DNA of 64,000 nt from Syngnathus acus (GCF_901709675.1 NC_051102.1:11167412-11231411), one strand, 5' to 3'; shown: positions 1-45,604, counted from the first letter of the stretch. The notes: generated by a model not told the origin, from the letters alone. Made by a program: numbers and translations.

Positions 1-1754
1 TGAGCCGGTGGCTCACTTTTTTGGCAAGTCATCATAAAGCATGCCTCCATTTGTCAAAGGGTCAGTTCCTTTTGTGTCACAAGGTTTTCCAGCGCCAGTA
101 TTTTGTCAGGGACAAGTGGACGGAAGGCAAGGAAGCACTACAAAAGAAGCTGTTTTAATTAAATCTGGCAGATTTACTCGCCTGGCTGGCTTTAAAGCAT
201 CCATGGCTCAAGGCGACAAGGGCCAAAAGTGGCGGCCGGCTGTAAAAATGACTCATGGAAGACCGGGGTGGAAAAGAGCCCCGCCCCGGAGGGTCGGAAT
301 TACGGCGGCCCGTCGGTCGGTCGGTCCGAGGCTCCTCTGTAACGAAGACGAATGGATGTGAGGTTTGTCGCCTGCTAGAAGGTCAGGCAGCTGCACACCG
401 GTGCTGTCAACACCTGTCGTGTCCTCTGGGAGGGTTAGCTGGATGAAAAAAAAACATCTCAGCGCTGGTATCAGGCAAACAGCATGCGTTTTTAGAAATA
501 TCAGTGGCAACATGGCAAAAAAAACCTTTCCATCATAGATCATCAGGTGTGCTGCAGGAAATGATCACATTAAAAGCCCAGGCCATTATATACAGACGTA
601 TACTGGAAAGGCGTGTGTGCGAGGAAACAAGCAAAATAATTGCAAATTGAGGTCAGTGGAGGTTGCCATCGTTTCATTTAGTGGCCAACTAAATGTTACT
701 ATTATTGTTTTCTCATTTGTTGGCGCTTGTGGACTGCCGATTGTTTCCAGTGTTCCATCATCAGTGTCATATCGGATATGTAAACGCCAAATATTGCATA
801 TTCAATTGGAAAATCCAGACAAAACAATTGGGAATGAGACTCTCAATACAAGTAAAATACTTGCGCATCCCATTCCAAACATTTTTTTTTTTGTAACTAA
901 TAGCAGTAGTAAAGAAAATAATGAAGTCAATAAGCACTTGTGTAAAGTGCAAAGTCCTATTTATGGATGAATTAAATGTAGTTAATTCTCTCTCTCGCTA
1001 TAACCCTCACCTCACACCAAAATGAATGTACGAAGCACGTTATAAATAATTAGCCAATGAATTAACCGTTGAATATTCTGTCAATAGCGTGTCGTTAATT
1101 CTTGATGAATTGTGTCTTGAAGCAGTTGAGGCAGAACAAAGTGCACTAGATGTGCGACTTCCAATAATATATCGCTTACACTTGATTTGCTCCACCAATG
1201 ATTCAAAACAGCTTGTGGAAAAATGCCATCATATCTGCCATCCAAAGTTGATATAAAACTATTCATTGGGAAAACCTCCTCTAATAAATGATGAGATATA
1301 GTTCAATAAACATCCTTGTTAATTATGATAATAATATTTATAATCTTAATATTTCTAAGCAGTCAAACATCACATTGAAGAAAATGTCAAATGAAAACAT
1401 TTATTTTCGTTTTTCAGGCAATTAACCTTGCACTGTTTATTTCTTTTTTCTCTCTATGGTGTGTGGAACATCTTTACTACCTTTCCTCAGAAATTCTGTG
1501 AAAAAAGAAAAATGTGCGTGTGCTTTCGTATTCCTCGCTTTTTATCTGTTATGAGATTTTTGCATTTGATTGAGTATAATGCTTTAATGTGCTTACAAGC
1601 TGTGTCGAGAAGATAAACATTAGGAAAAAAGCACACGGGATATGTTTTTTTCTAGATGACATGCTTGAATTTGTTTTCCTTTTTTGGGCTAAGACTCATC
1701 CCAAAACTAATCCTAACACCTTTGATGTTGTGCTCTCTTTTTTTCTGTCGACAG

Positions 1755-1807
1755 GCCAAACTTGCCGAAGCCAATACCGCAAAAGCTTGTCTGTGAGTCT
1801 GCTAAAG
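1755..1807 (+). other. Exon-like segment, candidate non-coding 5' exon
   Basis: A pyrimidine tract plus gtcgacag ends at 1754, and a perfect AG|GTGAGT donor follows at 1807/1808, enclosing 53 bases. No protein homology. It could be a tnr 5' UTR exon, a part of another gene, or chance. Confidence 0.15.
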
Positions 1808-2017
1808 GTGAGTTTCAATTTCAGATAAACATCCCTTTATGACCGGAAAAGCTTTCATTTGAAGTGGATTTTTTTGCCCACATTAATTCAGACTGCAAAC
1901 CAGAGCTGATATAACTTGTGGCAATAGCTTGCAGCAGCTTGAACCTTTAGCTGCTGGTAGTTGCAATGCTTTCTTTTTTTATGCCTACTCCTTGAGATAG
2001 TGTTACATCTGAGGTTT

Positions 2018-2040
2018 AAAAAAAAAAAAAAAAAAAAAAA
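2018..2040. repeat. Poly-A run (23 bases)
   Basis: Uninterrupted A tract; no retroelement body recognised upstream. Confidence 0.9.
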
Positions 2041-2734
2041 GTCCAAGGCCCCCGAGGCCTCAAAGTAAGATAAGGCTTGGTACTTTTTGGGAAAGGTCAC
2101 TTTCAGTCACTTGGCAATCTTTACAGCACTTTGGCATTTCATATGAAAGAGAAGCAAAGTGTGTGTGCCCGCTTGTGGAAGTGAGACTTTAAGTCATTCA
2201 TTTTTCCACATTTCTTCCCGTTGCCCATAGAGAACATAGACTGAATATTTATCATGATTTTGTATTTTTGGAATTTTCTTACATATATATTGCAATCCGC
2301 ACAGTTATACGACAAAGTAGTTCTACTTCTCCAATTTCCCTTTCCGTCTTTATAATGTTGCAGGGATGCGGTGAATTTAATTTAAGGATAAGGTTTGACA
2401 TTCTTTTCGTCCCCGCCAGTTTCATCTGGTGGTTAGCGGCAGACATTGCCCAAGGCAAACAAGTTGCCTGCTCGCAGTTGTCAAGAATTAGCAAACTAAG
2501 AACAAAGCAAAGATTGCCCTGTGATCACTTTGCCTTGCAGCATCTTTTGCCAGTTTTTTTTTTTTTTCTCTAAACAAAGGTTGAAGATACTGAAGACAGC
2601 TATTTTAGGATGTGAGTTACTCCAATCTCCCGGTGTGGGACTAATAAAGGAATGTCAAATCAAATGAAAGATTTTGATATGTGACCTTCTTATTTTCAGT
2701 GTGGCTTATAGTTTTTCAATGTTCTTCTTTGCTT

Positions 2735-2758
2735 GCTGCTGCTGCTGCTGCTGCTGCT
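2735..2758. repeat. (GCT)8 microsatellite
   Basis: Eight perfect GCT units; a second GCT-type run of about six units lies at 2953-2970. Confidence 0.9.
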
Positions 2759-5700
2759 TGTTATCACTCTGGCTTCATCATGTTGACTTGGTCTGGATGA
2801 CTCCATCAATCAATCTTTCTCTATCTTGATGACCAGCACAGCATCCGATTGACTAGCCAGCACTTGAGTGTCCCATAAATCTCCAGTATTGCTCCTTCCT
2901 TCTCAAGATGCTTTGCTTCAGCCGTGTTCACACGATTGGTTCCAAGTTTGAATGCTGCTGCTGCTGCTGTCTGAACCGAGGTCGTCGGCATCAGCAGACA
3001 AGGTCATCCTCAGACCCACAAGACACTCTATGACATTGCATGCTCGATGAAACTTTTTCTGACTGGAGTGTGCAAAGCTTTTAGTTGACCCCACAAAGAG
3101 GAGGGAGGAAGTGCGGCGGGCGCTGCATGTTTGCCTTCCTAATTACTTCTCAAAGGAACCCAGCTATTGATTTTTGCAAATGCTTATTGATTTTAAGCTC
3201 CGCTTCAAACTCTTTGACGTCCGTCCCAAATCCCGTGACAGGAATGACGTCTTTGTCTGACACGTTGCTATGTGTCTATTTTTTGGCGCTCAAGCTGGAG
3301 TGTTGCTTTGTGTGTTGTTGTTGTTCAAATACGCTTGTAAACACAAGAAGGCACCAAATTCATTTCTAGGTCCAGGCAGCCCAATGGAGAGACATTGATC
3401 TGGCAAATGGAGAGATAACCAGAGGCTATTGGTAAACTCTTTGTTGGCATTGGGGCCAAAGTCACAAGACTTAACTCCCGGTGGTTGTCAGAATGTTCCA
3501 AAGCTTTCTGCTATTAATCAGCTTATCGCGTTTGCTCGGTGATACTAGTGCAAAGCCTGTCATTATTTTGCGGGACTTCATTTAGTATGTTTTAAAATGG
3601 GCTGTCCTGCTGCCGACAAAACATCTGATCGATGGAATTACGAGCCGGCCGGAGCTGGAAAAAGCCACAACCTGGACTGTGACTTTACATTGAATTAGAT
3701 TTCCCTTTGAGCCTGAAGAGAATTGGTTCAGCTTTGCAAATTTAAATGACCATAGGGTCAAACTTGCAAATGATCATCATCATAAACATCAATTTGAGTC
3801 GACTATCAATTTTACTAGTGTGTTATGCTCAACCAGTCACTCTTCTAAAAGCCCACATAATGTTTTCATAGCGCTTTTTTTTTTTTTTTTTTTCACTTCG
3901 TCGTCTCTGCAAACTCCTTTAATCACAATTTGCAACCCTTTTTTTTTTTTTTCTCCTGTGCGGATTTTGAATAATGCAACGCCGTGTCCTTAGCTTCCAC
4001 TTGAATTTGTCTGCTCAGCAGAGAAAGCGACAAAGACGACGGGCTCGGTCGGAAAGGGACGGAAGCAAAGGCCCGCAAAACAAATGAAAGAAAGTTGATG
4101 AGAAGGCAGACAAAGCAACTGTAGAAAAGGATCAGTAGAAGGACTGATTGTACGAGAAAGGGCCACACAGTGCAGCATTTCTACGCTTAGCTTTCCAAAG
4201 GATATGTAATGTGATTTGCTTGTGTAATGAGACAAGAAGTCATTTGTACTTTTCAGTGCGGGGTCACTACTTGTCTTGCTGTTTTATTTTCTGGCGCATT
4301 GAGCCTACAGTCCAAGCCCATCCTGATTGCTGGAAGGTTGAAGACATTTATTTTTAGCAGCGTGGAACCTGCATAGACAGCACATGATGAATGGCAACGG
4401 TCTCGCGTTGTGGCAGCAGCAACCATAACGAGCACGTAGAGCTGTGACGGTCATTTTCTCGTCGTGGGCTTTGTGTCTTAAAAAAAAATGACGATAGAAG
4501 AACTTTTGTGGATTTGGTTCATCAATTGTCCTTCAGACATGATAGCTTGTAACAGTACCGCAGTAGATTGTGGTTTAGCTGTGATGACCTTAACGCACTG
4601 AGCTGCTGTGTTTTTGTAATAAGCTCACTTGTGTTGCCCTCAGGCACTTGATCCACTTTTGAACTTTATTGACAGCCCAGATTATTTGGGTGAGTGAAAA
4701 GGTCTCATAATTCAATACTACACCAGGGAGCAGATATAATATAATAATACATTTTGAGGAAGCCGTAATATCAGTCGTTTGTTATGTATGCTCATTTTGT
4801 TCCCCCGTCAATGGCCTTTTGCATTCCGAGTAAGCTTTAAGGTAGTAATATCTTGTCTTTCTTGTAAAGCTGATGTATTTAATGTGTCACTGTCACTTTC
4901 ACTCCTGAATTCATCCATCGGAATGTTGTTAGTCAAGCGGCGTCCGTGCTAAGTAGCATCAGTGGTAATTGCTCCTTTCAACCCTTGCCCCTTTTCCTCT
5001 TGTTTCTTCCCCAAGAAGAAAACATCAGATGAGCCAATAGCGTTTAATTGCTGTGCGGCCCACTGACAAGTAATAGCCACTCAGCACTTCTGTCCACAAG
5101 ATAGATGCTGGCCAGCTGCTAAGCCACGTGTACACGCGCTGGCTTCACGAATGCAGGTGAAAATGGCCAGCTGAAGAAAAGCTTCAATTCTCCTCGTGAT
5201 GCTCTGAGATTGAAGAACAATTTGAGTGTCATTTTTCTTCCACTAGTTCACCACCAGGTTGTTGTAGTTGCTTTTCTAGACTTTTACCTTGGGAAACAAC
5301 TGCCAAACTAAAGCCATAGAATGGAATGGCTGCTCCAGTACGTATATGTCAAGATGGCCGCCCGCCACACTGAACCAAAAATGGAGGAACACGCAGAAAT
5401 AGATGAACTTGAGAAGAGCAAAAACTTCCTCGCTGCACGGGATGTGTGACACCCTTACTAGATATTTACTGGAGACTTTAATAGCTATCCCGGTGATAAG
5501 GATTTGTTCATTTTATTACATGAATCCAAAATCTGCCACCATGAAAAAGCAATTACTTGCTTTACTGCCTAACTGTTTGGAGGATCTGGAGATCAACTTT
5601 CCCCCCCCACCCATTTAATGTGTTTAATTTGTAATTCAATAGGTGTTTGGTTGCCTGCACAAACGACATATGAGAGTGGTGTTTTTCCATAATTCCCACT

Positions 5701-8700
5701 GAGGCTTGCACAGCAGTCACTGGCACCAGCCAGGGCGGCCATTTGCCCCGCTTGATGTAGCCAGCCGACATGGAAAAGAGCCCCGGGTGGAAATCGCTTT
5801 CCATTACCTGTGACCTCATCTATAAATGATGCTCCCCGCCGATACAATAATTTGATGCCTCGTGTATCGACCCGAGCGTTTTATTTCAATATTAAAGCCA
5901 CGTGGTGCTTTGTAAAAAAGACAAACGGCTGCCTAGAAATAGAATCATTTCTCCGTTGCCTTCACGTAACGTTTGGGTGACGGATGATCCTCGGGAGAGT
6001 CTGAAACTTTGCATGGAAAACAATGCAATCTCATTTTCAATGTTGTTTCTTGTCATGCTTGTTGTATTTCCCTCAGCACCCCGCCGGCGCAGTTCCGCAC
6101 AGTCAGCTTCTCAGTATTGATGATATTATTAAAGCGCAATGAATGAGGAAACGCGATAGAGCCGACCGAGAGCTGCCCGGATGCTCCTGAAGGAGATTTG
6201 TCTCATTGCGTAACTCGGAAATCAATAGTACCAAAATAACAAATGATCACGTATCAGGTCGTTCGTGATCCGTCACCTCGCGTTGCCGTGCCGCCGTCCG
6301 TGTTTGCGCGCGGCCTATTGATGAAGTACGTCAAATAACAAAGCAAAGTCATCAGGGCACTCTTGACCTGGCTCTTCTTCAACGCAAGCAGTATTGCGGC
6401 AAGAGGACAAGGAAGGAGACAAATCGGCACGCACGTGCTTGTTAGGAGGAGACATTTGTGCATATTTGAGTTAATTGCTCCATTATTAAAGCAATTTGCC
6501 TGCCGCGGTTACTCGTTATGTTTAATAAAGTACCGAGCAACAATAGCCACACAATCATCCGTCGTGGCTTTGAACTCTTCTGAAATTGTGATTTTTAAAT
6601 TTTTTATTTTGTAAATCCTAAAAGTAGTAAATAGTTAGATTTGAAAAAATATTGTCACTTTATTTAAAACCACCACAGCAACAATCTTGATTGGACCCAA
6701 GAAGAATGTTTTGTTTTTTATTTGTATTAGTACAACTACATTTAAACTCCACACAGATTCCCAGTCTCATTTGTCGCTCTGTCGAGTCAACAAACATCTC
6801 ATTTTCAGCCGCTCGCACAAATCAAGTCGTTGCTCTAAGAACGGTGCTGGCATCATTATTTCTATTGGCACATTTGGAAAGCAAATCAAACATGACCTCT
6901 GCCTGACCTGCGTCTTTTTTTTTTTTTACAAATCTTGTTTTTTTTCTAAATTCAAAGCGAATACTTTGCAATTGTTCCAAAGTAAGGAACATGTTTTGTT
7001 TATTGTTGATGGCTTTGACAAATACTTTCTATTTGTCTCTCCTCCCAATTCACTTCCACACCCTGGATTCACAACTCAACGGCGGCTATATGCCAACTCG
7101 ACTAAATACCGACAATCTATCATGGCGGATATTTCATACTCCTCCAATTCAATAAGTCAGTGTGATGTATGTAGTGTGTCGGGAGGCTTTGGGACGGAGC
7201 AATATGTGTTGCGCTTACCAAGTGGAGGCTTTTAAGATGCATTGTTTTTGTCTTGTTTCGGAGACGCAATGAACTTGTGTTTAGAACTTGTGCCAATGAG
7301 ATGCGTTCCATTAAAAAAAACCAAAAACAACGGGAAATCATTTGCAGCATCAATTTGAACGCAAGGGTGAACCGAGTCAATTTGAATTTCTCAGTCAAGG
7401 TCATGAGCTCATGTCCACGATTGAGCAAACTGGGCACGGCCATGTTTATTGTGTCTGGGACGCAACAATAACAACATCAGATTGGACAAGAAAAGCCCGC
7501 CAATGCCGAGCCTTTTCTTCCTCCCGGCACGGGAAACCGTTTGACAATATCTGTAATGTACAATTTAACGGTCGAAAGCATTTAATATGTGCTTTATATG
7601 CGCCGCCTTGTTGTGCTTTTACCAAGCCCAAGCACATCTAATCAGACAATTAGCGCTCATCTTGGGCTCATTTCCTGGTGCGGATTCATCACCATCAGCG
7701 GCCCGCTAATTGGGACGGAATCAATCGTCACCTCGCTAAACATACTCCCTCCCTCCCGCGTGCATGTGCACACACACATGCGGACGAGTCCATCTGTGTG
7801 GGCCCTGCCCTGAAGTGAAAATCACAAAACGAGCCCCAAATTCTGCCATGTAGCACAGGCGCAGGAACAGCGATAGAACCAATCGCATGGCAGCGCTCGG
7901 GAATGGGAAGAATCTTGACGTGTAACGCGACAGTGTATATATAATAAGTCCACTTTTACACGTGTCTTCCTATTCTAGCGCACACATGGACACGATCCCT
8001 CCGCTGCCAGCCAGCTTAGCATCAGCACAACAATGCTGCATTTGAGCGTTTTGTAGCGAGAACAACATTGGCACCTTGAACTGACAGCAGAGGGAGGAAG
8101 CCGTTGATGTCAGCTTTCTAATCATGGAGGATTACCGTGTCACTCTTGATTATGGAACAGGCGCTATGCGGCAAGGAGGGAAAGACACTCCAGAAAATGA
8201 ACCAGAAATTGGTTTTGCTTATGTTTATGGGCAACTCCTCCAAGGGAAACTCACTTTTCAGACTGGTTTGCCTGTCACTAGCATTAGAAATGTCACATTG
8301 GTTTTTAAATATTACAACTTTATCAAAAATAGAATTCAAATATTTCAATCTATAGATTTGGGCTGTATTCTGTTTTGGAATCTTTGGCATGTTTTTGCCA
8401 TTTCAGCCAGTCAGGTCAATCGATAAGGTCAAATTTGTTTGCCTTTGTTGCTGGAAATGTGCCTGAAATGGCGGAAGCCATGTTGCTTTCGATTCGGCTC
8501 CATCTTATCTCTGACCGCTTTGAAAGTCCTTTTATTATTCAAATCTCCATCAAAAACAAACTCGACATTGATTTCACAATGATTTCCTCTCACCCGAATT
8601 GGACTCTGATAGACCTGCGACCTCGATGAGTACAAGCAATATCTGTCCTATCATGAGAACAAACTTGTCTGGATGTTGAATGTTCCTTTTAAAAATCAAA

Positions 8701-9003
8701 AACTTGATTGAAGCCATTTCCGCAATCCCCGGATAAGATCTCGTCGGCTCCCTTGGGATCTGCTCGCTGAAATAGTTGCAGCAGTATGTCCTCCTTGAGA
8801 CAGCCTCTCTTGCTAATGAACTGGCCCTTTTGTCCATCTCTTGCTCAGCAACCAAGTGATAGCATCACAAGCATGTCTGAGATAACACATTTCAATCTGG
8901 GCTTGCTTCTAGCACGCTTCAATACAAATTGTCTGAAGCTTTTTTTTTCTTTGAAGGAGACATTCATCATGTCCACCATTTTCAAACCCTTCCCAGGTGT
9001 CTT

Positions 9004-9065
9004 CATAAGATTACATTAGAAGAGTCAGACTTGTCATAAGATTACATTCGAAGAGTCAGACTTGT
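9004..9065. repeat. 31-bp tandem duplication
   Basis: Two adjacent 31-base copies starting CATAAGATTACATT, differing at two neighbouring positions. Confidence 0.9.
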
Positions 9066-12000
9066 CGTCACACTTTTTAAAAGTCATCCGTCTGGGCTGT
9101 GGTAAACAAATGAAACCGTAGCAAGTTTAGGAGACGGAATCTCTTTTCTTTTTTCGTCACTTGATGCGTCCGAGGACCACGGTGGACGCCATCAACAGAT
9201 GGAATTGAATCGCCGCGTTGAATAGGAAAGATTTCAAAGCTGTTGGTGGTCATCAAAAGCCAGCGCTTGGAGATGGAAACACAATAGCAAGTGTGCTGTT
9301 TGATCCTCAGCACTTGCTTTATCTTTTGCGCACAGCTTATGGCTTTGCGCCAGCCAGCCTGCCCACCTTTAAACCGTGCTTGAGTGATAGGATGCACAGG
9401 TAGGCGCCTCACCCACGCACCTTTTGACTGACTCATCATTAAAGCTTCAGGAGAAAGTGTTGTCATTGTGTCCCACAAGCTACAGTCGGTGCGGCTTTGA
9501 AAAAGGAACATAAAAGGCGAGTGAGAAATGAATGGCTTGCCTGAAAGAGAGGGACCGACGAACGGCAATCGGCGGCATTGTTTCAACTACTTTTAGCTTT
9601 GCTTTGTCTCGTAGGTCGTGGCTGTGTGGAAAAGTGGACGGGGAGATTGAACGAAAATGCAGGCGGCAAGATTGCAGTTTTGCCCGTGATTTATTTCAAA
9701 TGAGAGCAATGCAAAATGGCATTCATTCAAGGTTCAAAACAAAAGCCACTGAATAAAGTACACACTGGTTGAGGATTGGATCTTTATCATGAGATCATAA
9801 TATTTGTAGCTCTCTAGGAATGGGGCATTGCGATTTCCCTCGGAATTTCGTAGAAGTGATCAATAAAAAAAGAAAAGAAGAATTTCTCACCTTGTTAATT
9901 CAATATTGGTCGTTGTCAGGACTCACGATAATCAGTGTCGTCATGTCGATGAATATAATTCATTTTTCCTAATAAGCAATCATTAAAGGTATTTGGAGAT
10001 CAGTACCTACGAGTTAGCTTTAGCTTTTGAAAAGGTTGGCCACCCCTGCATTACATGTTGATTCGATGTCTTACTCTTATGTTTAGTACATATACTTGGG
10101 CATCTTCCTTTTTATTTCTCGAATATTTCAACATTCATTTGGTTCATGCCTTTTGAAGGTCCGTCCAGCTTTGAAAAGAAAATGACTTCGCTGCAGGCTA
10201 CCTATTCTTCGAAACTAGAATGGCAGTATCTCAGCACTTAAATGTGTTCAAATAACGACAACAAATTAAACAGCAGCAATCTGCGGCAATAACACATTGA
10301 AAGCAGTATGGATTGTAGATAAGAACATCTTTAATGCCGCGCCAGTTTATAGAAGGTGCTACGGTGAAATGGACCATTTCAAAATGTAATTGAGTGCTTT
10401 TCGAAAAATGTGTGCCAGCTAATTAAAGGCTTTTGGCAGCCATTTACAGCTCACCGCTCTCTTGGAGCATTCTGCACCTTTTCTTTTCTATCTTCCTTCA
10501 CCGATTGCTGATATCATTTACTTTTCACCAAAAACCTTCTCCTACCATCTTTGCCCTGGAATTGCCTTGACAAAGGGTTCTGTGGTTGAGCCCAGTGGCC
10601 CTGAAAGCCAAGGCAATTTGCTCAGACTCTTGCTAAGAACGGCACGAGGAGCTTGCCAAAAAGAAAGGCGAGCGAGGGCTAAAAGGATGGAGACTGAGCA
10701 CCAGGACGGGCAATCACCTGTGCAACAAAGCCGGCCGCTCGCTCTTGGCCTGGCGTCGGTTCATGTTGGGCTGGCTACACATTAACCCGCAGGTTAATGG
10801 GGAGCCAAATGGAGGTGACGGCTCGGCGTCCGTGCCATCGCTAAAGGAGGGATAACTGGGCCCCGCTGTCACAAACGCAATGGATAAAACAAATGGAAAG
10901 AAAATTCACTCTCCCCTACTTTCTAGCCGAGTATCAAAGCGAGTGCAAATCAAAAGACAGAAGCAAAATCCTCCCAGTAAGAGAAAAATGAAAAGCCATC
11001 AAAGAAATGAAAGCGGCTGATGAGTATGACGCCGGCAGATAATGAAAAATGAAAGTGGCAAAATGAAAGAGCGAAGGGGGCGGCGGATGGGCCAACCAAC
11101 CGAGGTGATTCCAAGAGAGGAAATGGGACAAAATGCTCCATTTAAGCTTCTTCTCATGCTCCTCATGGTGACATCACCAGCCAAGTTTAGATCAGGACGT
11201 GGCCGCTTTCTGCTTCTCGGCAATCGTGACAGATGGTGTGGACGAGACGGATGCTTCCTCCTTTTGATTTGAGACATTGTGAACTGATCTCATCTTGGAT
11301 CCACTTGGAGCATGTGCCGGATCAAACTATTGTCTCGTGTCCCATGGAAAATTCCCTCTGATAAAAAGCCGATCGAACAAACCATGAGAGGAAAGAAGAA
11401 GGATCTATTTTTCTTTGAGACTGTTCAAAATCAATGGCCCGCATCTCGGCCGAGTTATAGAATCCCACGTTCGGTTCCCACTCGCGGGCGGGGGTTTGTG
11501 TTTCAGCCTACGCGTTTTTTAGCTGTGCATGCCAATTGAGTGGCTGCATGCTGACATTTGTAATTACCATCAAGACGGACGGGCTGGAGGATTATTACCA
11601 ACACTTGATATGACACCGCTTAGGAGTGTTTGAAACTGCACCACTCTGGGGTTTGTGTTTGTCTCGAGAATAAACCGAGCCTGGAGGATGTAGACATCTA
11701 TCTCTAATTGAGCTTCTTTGGGGGTAAAAAAAAGATGGCACCAATACTTATAGAAAACTTTAGATTCCATTTTCCTGACAATCAAATATTGTGTTTACTA
11801 CAGGAATTGGCTGGTATTAAATAAATAATATATAAATAATAAAATTGAAACTTAGCAATAAAAAAAAAAAAAGCAGCCATTTAATATATAAATATATTAA
11901 ACCCAGCCATATCTCACTCTACTCGTTCAGTCTGCTCTGGAAGGAGGACCGTGTGTATCTTTTATTCCGGCATGTTCTCCTCCTCTTCTCTCTTCCCCAC

Positions 12001-12465
12001 TCGGCAGAGAGAGGATTACAGCGGCATGGCTCAAAAGCACGTCTCTCCTGAAATCCTTCTATCAGCTCTCTCCCTGAGCAACACTTCTGTGTTCCTCCCG
12101 TGCGGAGAGATCAAATGTCGGTTATTGCTCAGAGAAATACGTTGGCTGCTGCTTCAATCCTCAAAAGTTGATCTGTCCCACTTCCTGTTAAAACCAATTA
12201 TTCCACATCTGATCAAAGGTATTTCTTTTCCATTTACTGAAGATAATGCTGGGAGACACGCTTCGTAGGTAGACAGTGTCATCAAGAAATGAAAGTATAG
12301 CAGGAATAATCCGTCTATCAACTCTGAATTCATTGGTAATGATTGAAATAAACTCTGGTAAAGTAGAACCCCTGGTTCACTGTGTGTGTGTGTGTGTGTA
12401 TGTTTTTATTTCTTCCTCCGCAGGTGTTGAGTGGACTAGCGTGGATTGCAGACATTGTTCCCAGC

Positions 12466-43186
<30,721 letters not shown>

Positions 43187-45604
43187 ATGCCGATCCGAGC
43201 GCCGTACGGGGCGGGGGCTGCCCCAAATGCCAGGCAGAGACGGACGGACGGACGGACGGACGGCTTGAGTTTGGACATAGGGAACATTTCATTGACCAAA
43301 ATCTGTGTAGCGTTCGTTCTCTTCATTTTGGATTGGCACTCCATCTATTCGCAATTGAATATGGAAAGAATGAGTGATACGTGGATTTTTGTATGTGAAA
43401 GGAAAGCGACAAGTGGTTGTCAATCTGATAATAGCATCAGAGGCAAATATGGTCTGACCTTGGTTCGTCTCCGCCTGGCATCCACGTAGAGCCGTCCGTC
43501 TCCCTCCCCCCCCCCCCGCTGTCCTGTCCTTCCTCCCAGGAGATAAAGACACTGTACGTAATTTATTCAACCCTTTGAATGACAAATTTTCTGCAAAAAA
43601 ACAAAAGCAGTAACAACGATGCGCCATTTTATCCATTAACAATAACACTTTTAACAACAATGCGATATAACAACAAGAAAGGCCGTTACTGTAAGATATA
43701 TAAATATATTTTTATAACTGATATTGTGGCAGAGATCCATCCGTATTTGATTTGCTGCCTTTTCGATATTCGATTCATGTAAACAGGACAACAAAAGCCT
43801 CTTTTACGCAGATTTCCAGGTTGAACATCTTGGCGACAAAATGTGCCGGCATTATTCCACCCACCTTTCCAAACCAGGATGTGATCAACTTGTAAGGAAA
43901 GAATAAGCTTTTCTTTTTTTTGGATTGGATCCTCTCCAGTCTTTGAGTTGTCCTGCCTTGCTGGATTGTATATAAAATGTCGGCTCTTGAAACAAACGAT
44001 CTCTGTGTAAAAGAGGCAAAAGAAGGCCGGAACATTCAAGTCGGACATTCCGACTCGCAAAGCGGTGCGGTTACATTCTCACCTACTTTATTCATGTTTG
44101 ACTCATCCATCCGCTACAATAGAAGTGTTCATGATCAGTATGTTGATCTTTTCTTCTGTGTTTATTGAATTGACTTCATTTTTTCTCTAGTTGTCGCTTT
44201 TTAGTTTAGTTTCAAGCAAAGTACGTGAGTGTTGTATCGTGTTGTAGTGATGGTTTGAATACCAAAGATGGAAGAGATGAGAGAAGAATCTAGCTAGTTG
44301 GACAAAAAGAAAGTGGACACATTCTTTACATCAAAAGGGGCATTTTAATCTGAATTGGAAAAGCTTTGGTATTAACATGTGTGGTTTGTGTGCCTCAAAA
44401 GGACCGAGCGGTAGTAGCTAATTTCACATCTGATGGCTTGTAACGATTTTTGTCCAGAAAACCAGTCCGTTTCGCATAATATGTTCCCTTTAAATCCGCA
44501 ACACAAAGGCATCTTTTTTTTTTGGACTGAAAAGTCCTCCAATTTTGATACCACCATCGCTGCCAGCACGGATAGAACCTATTTGTTTTATTTAGCGGCG
44601 TTGAAGTGAGGATACCTCGCCTCTTTCCGAAGCAGACTAATGGCAAAAACAACCCCCCCGCAGATTTCCGCTCTTGCAGTCAACACCCACCGCAACTGCA
44701 GTCACACTTGTTTTTATTAGGGCACGTTTGCCAATCTGGGTTCAAGTGGTTTGCCGTAATAGCCGCTGGTGACATTTCTCTTACTGTATGTGTGCCACGA
44801 GAGTAGCTCACCTTGTGTGTTCATATTGCATTAACCACTTAGATGGGCGTCTTTTGGAACAAAGGGAACCTTGAATGTTTTGGGGGGATGTATGTCATGT
44901 CAGACTTTAGTAGAAAAGGTGAAGACTGTCTTTGATCAAACTTTTTCTTTTACTCATTGAAGCTAATAGTAACATTTCTAGTTTGAAATGAGAGCGCACA
45001 TTAATATGACTTAGTTCACCGACAGTTTGTTTATAATTACCACCATTTCACTTTATTTTGTATTAGACTGATGTTGAAAGTGTAATCTGTCCAAAACAGC
45101 AGTTTGATTTCAACAGATATTAAAGTGACAATTCAACAAATCAATATTACAGACATTTATTGGGGGGGACGTTTCTAGCAATTAAAACAAGGCAGTCAGG
45201 CAGTTCATACAATGAAACACAAAACACTTCTCGCTCTCTAAGTGACAAGAGAACCACTGCAGCGTCATTTCCTTTAAGTTCACCGCAAAAGTGGTTTGAA
45301 AAAAACAATTCTCATCATCATAGCAGCGTTCACGTTTTGCTTCTGCAGATGAACTTTTGTACACTTTTGTGTGACACTGTACCTGACACTGGATTTAAAA
45401 TGTTGCCATGTAAATGTAATGTAGTTTGGCAAAATGTACTGTTGCCTGTTCAAAAAAAAAAAATGCTGATGATGCGATTCATACTGAAAACTTGCAATTT
45501 GTTGTTGGATACCCTTGAATATTGCTGTCAGAATTTATTTCTAGTTTGACATAAACATGTACTATATAGTTCCTTTTTTAATACATTTTCTACATATTAA
45601 TAAA
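43187..45604 (+). other. tnr: Putative tnr 3' UTR
   Basis: There is no coding signal. The first clear AATAAA on the + strand after the stop is at 45599-45604, which would give a UTR of about 2.4 kb. Extent is inference. Near its start is a short run of four GGAC units (about 43242-43262). Confidence 0.45.
45599..45604 (+). terminator. tnr: Candidate tnr polyadenylation signal
   Basis: Canonical AATAAA in an AT-rich stretch after a gene-free region following the tnr stop. A second AATAAA lies at 45805-45810. Use of either is inferred. Confidence 0.4.

Larger units (their letters stand above)
1..12423. other. 5' flank or first intron(s) of tnr, no coding exon found
   Basis: No frame on either strand shows a recognisable domain or splice-supported coding exon; longer frames here (for example 6687-7235) are low-complexity chance frames. 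Tenascin-R genes in vertebrates have distant non-coding 5' exons, so this is probably 5' UTR intron and regulatory sequence. It contains poly-A/poly-T runs, CTG repeats, a 31-bp duplication and one exon-like 53-base segment, listed separately. No promoter could be assigned. Confidence 0.5.

Noticed and set aside
6687-7235. 182-codon open frame on the + strand
   Set aside because: Low-complexity composition, no domain, no splice or codon-usage support, and it lies in the AT-rich tnr upstream region.
9077-9586. 169-codon - strand frame
   Set aside because: No recognisable domain, no splice context, and overlapping frames on the other strand; treated as chance.
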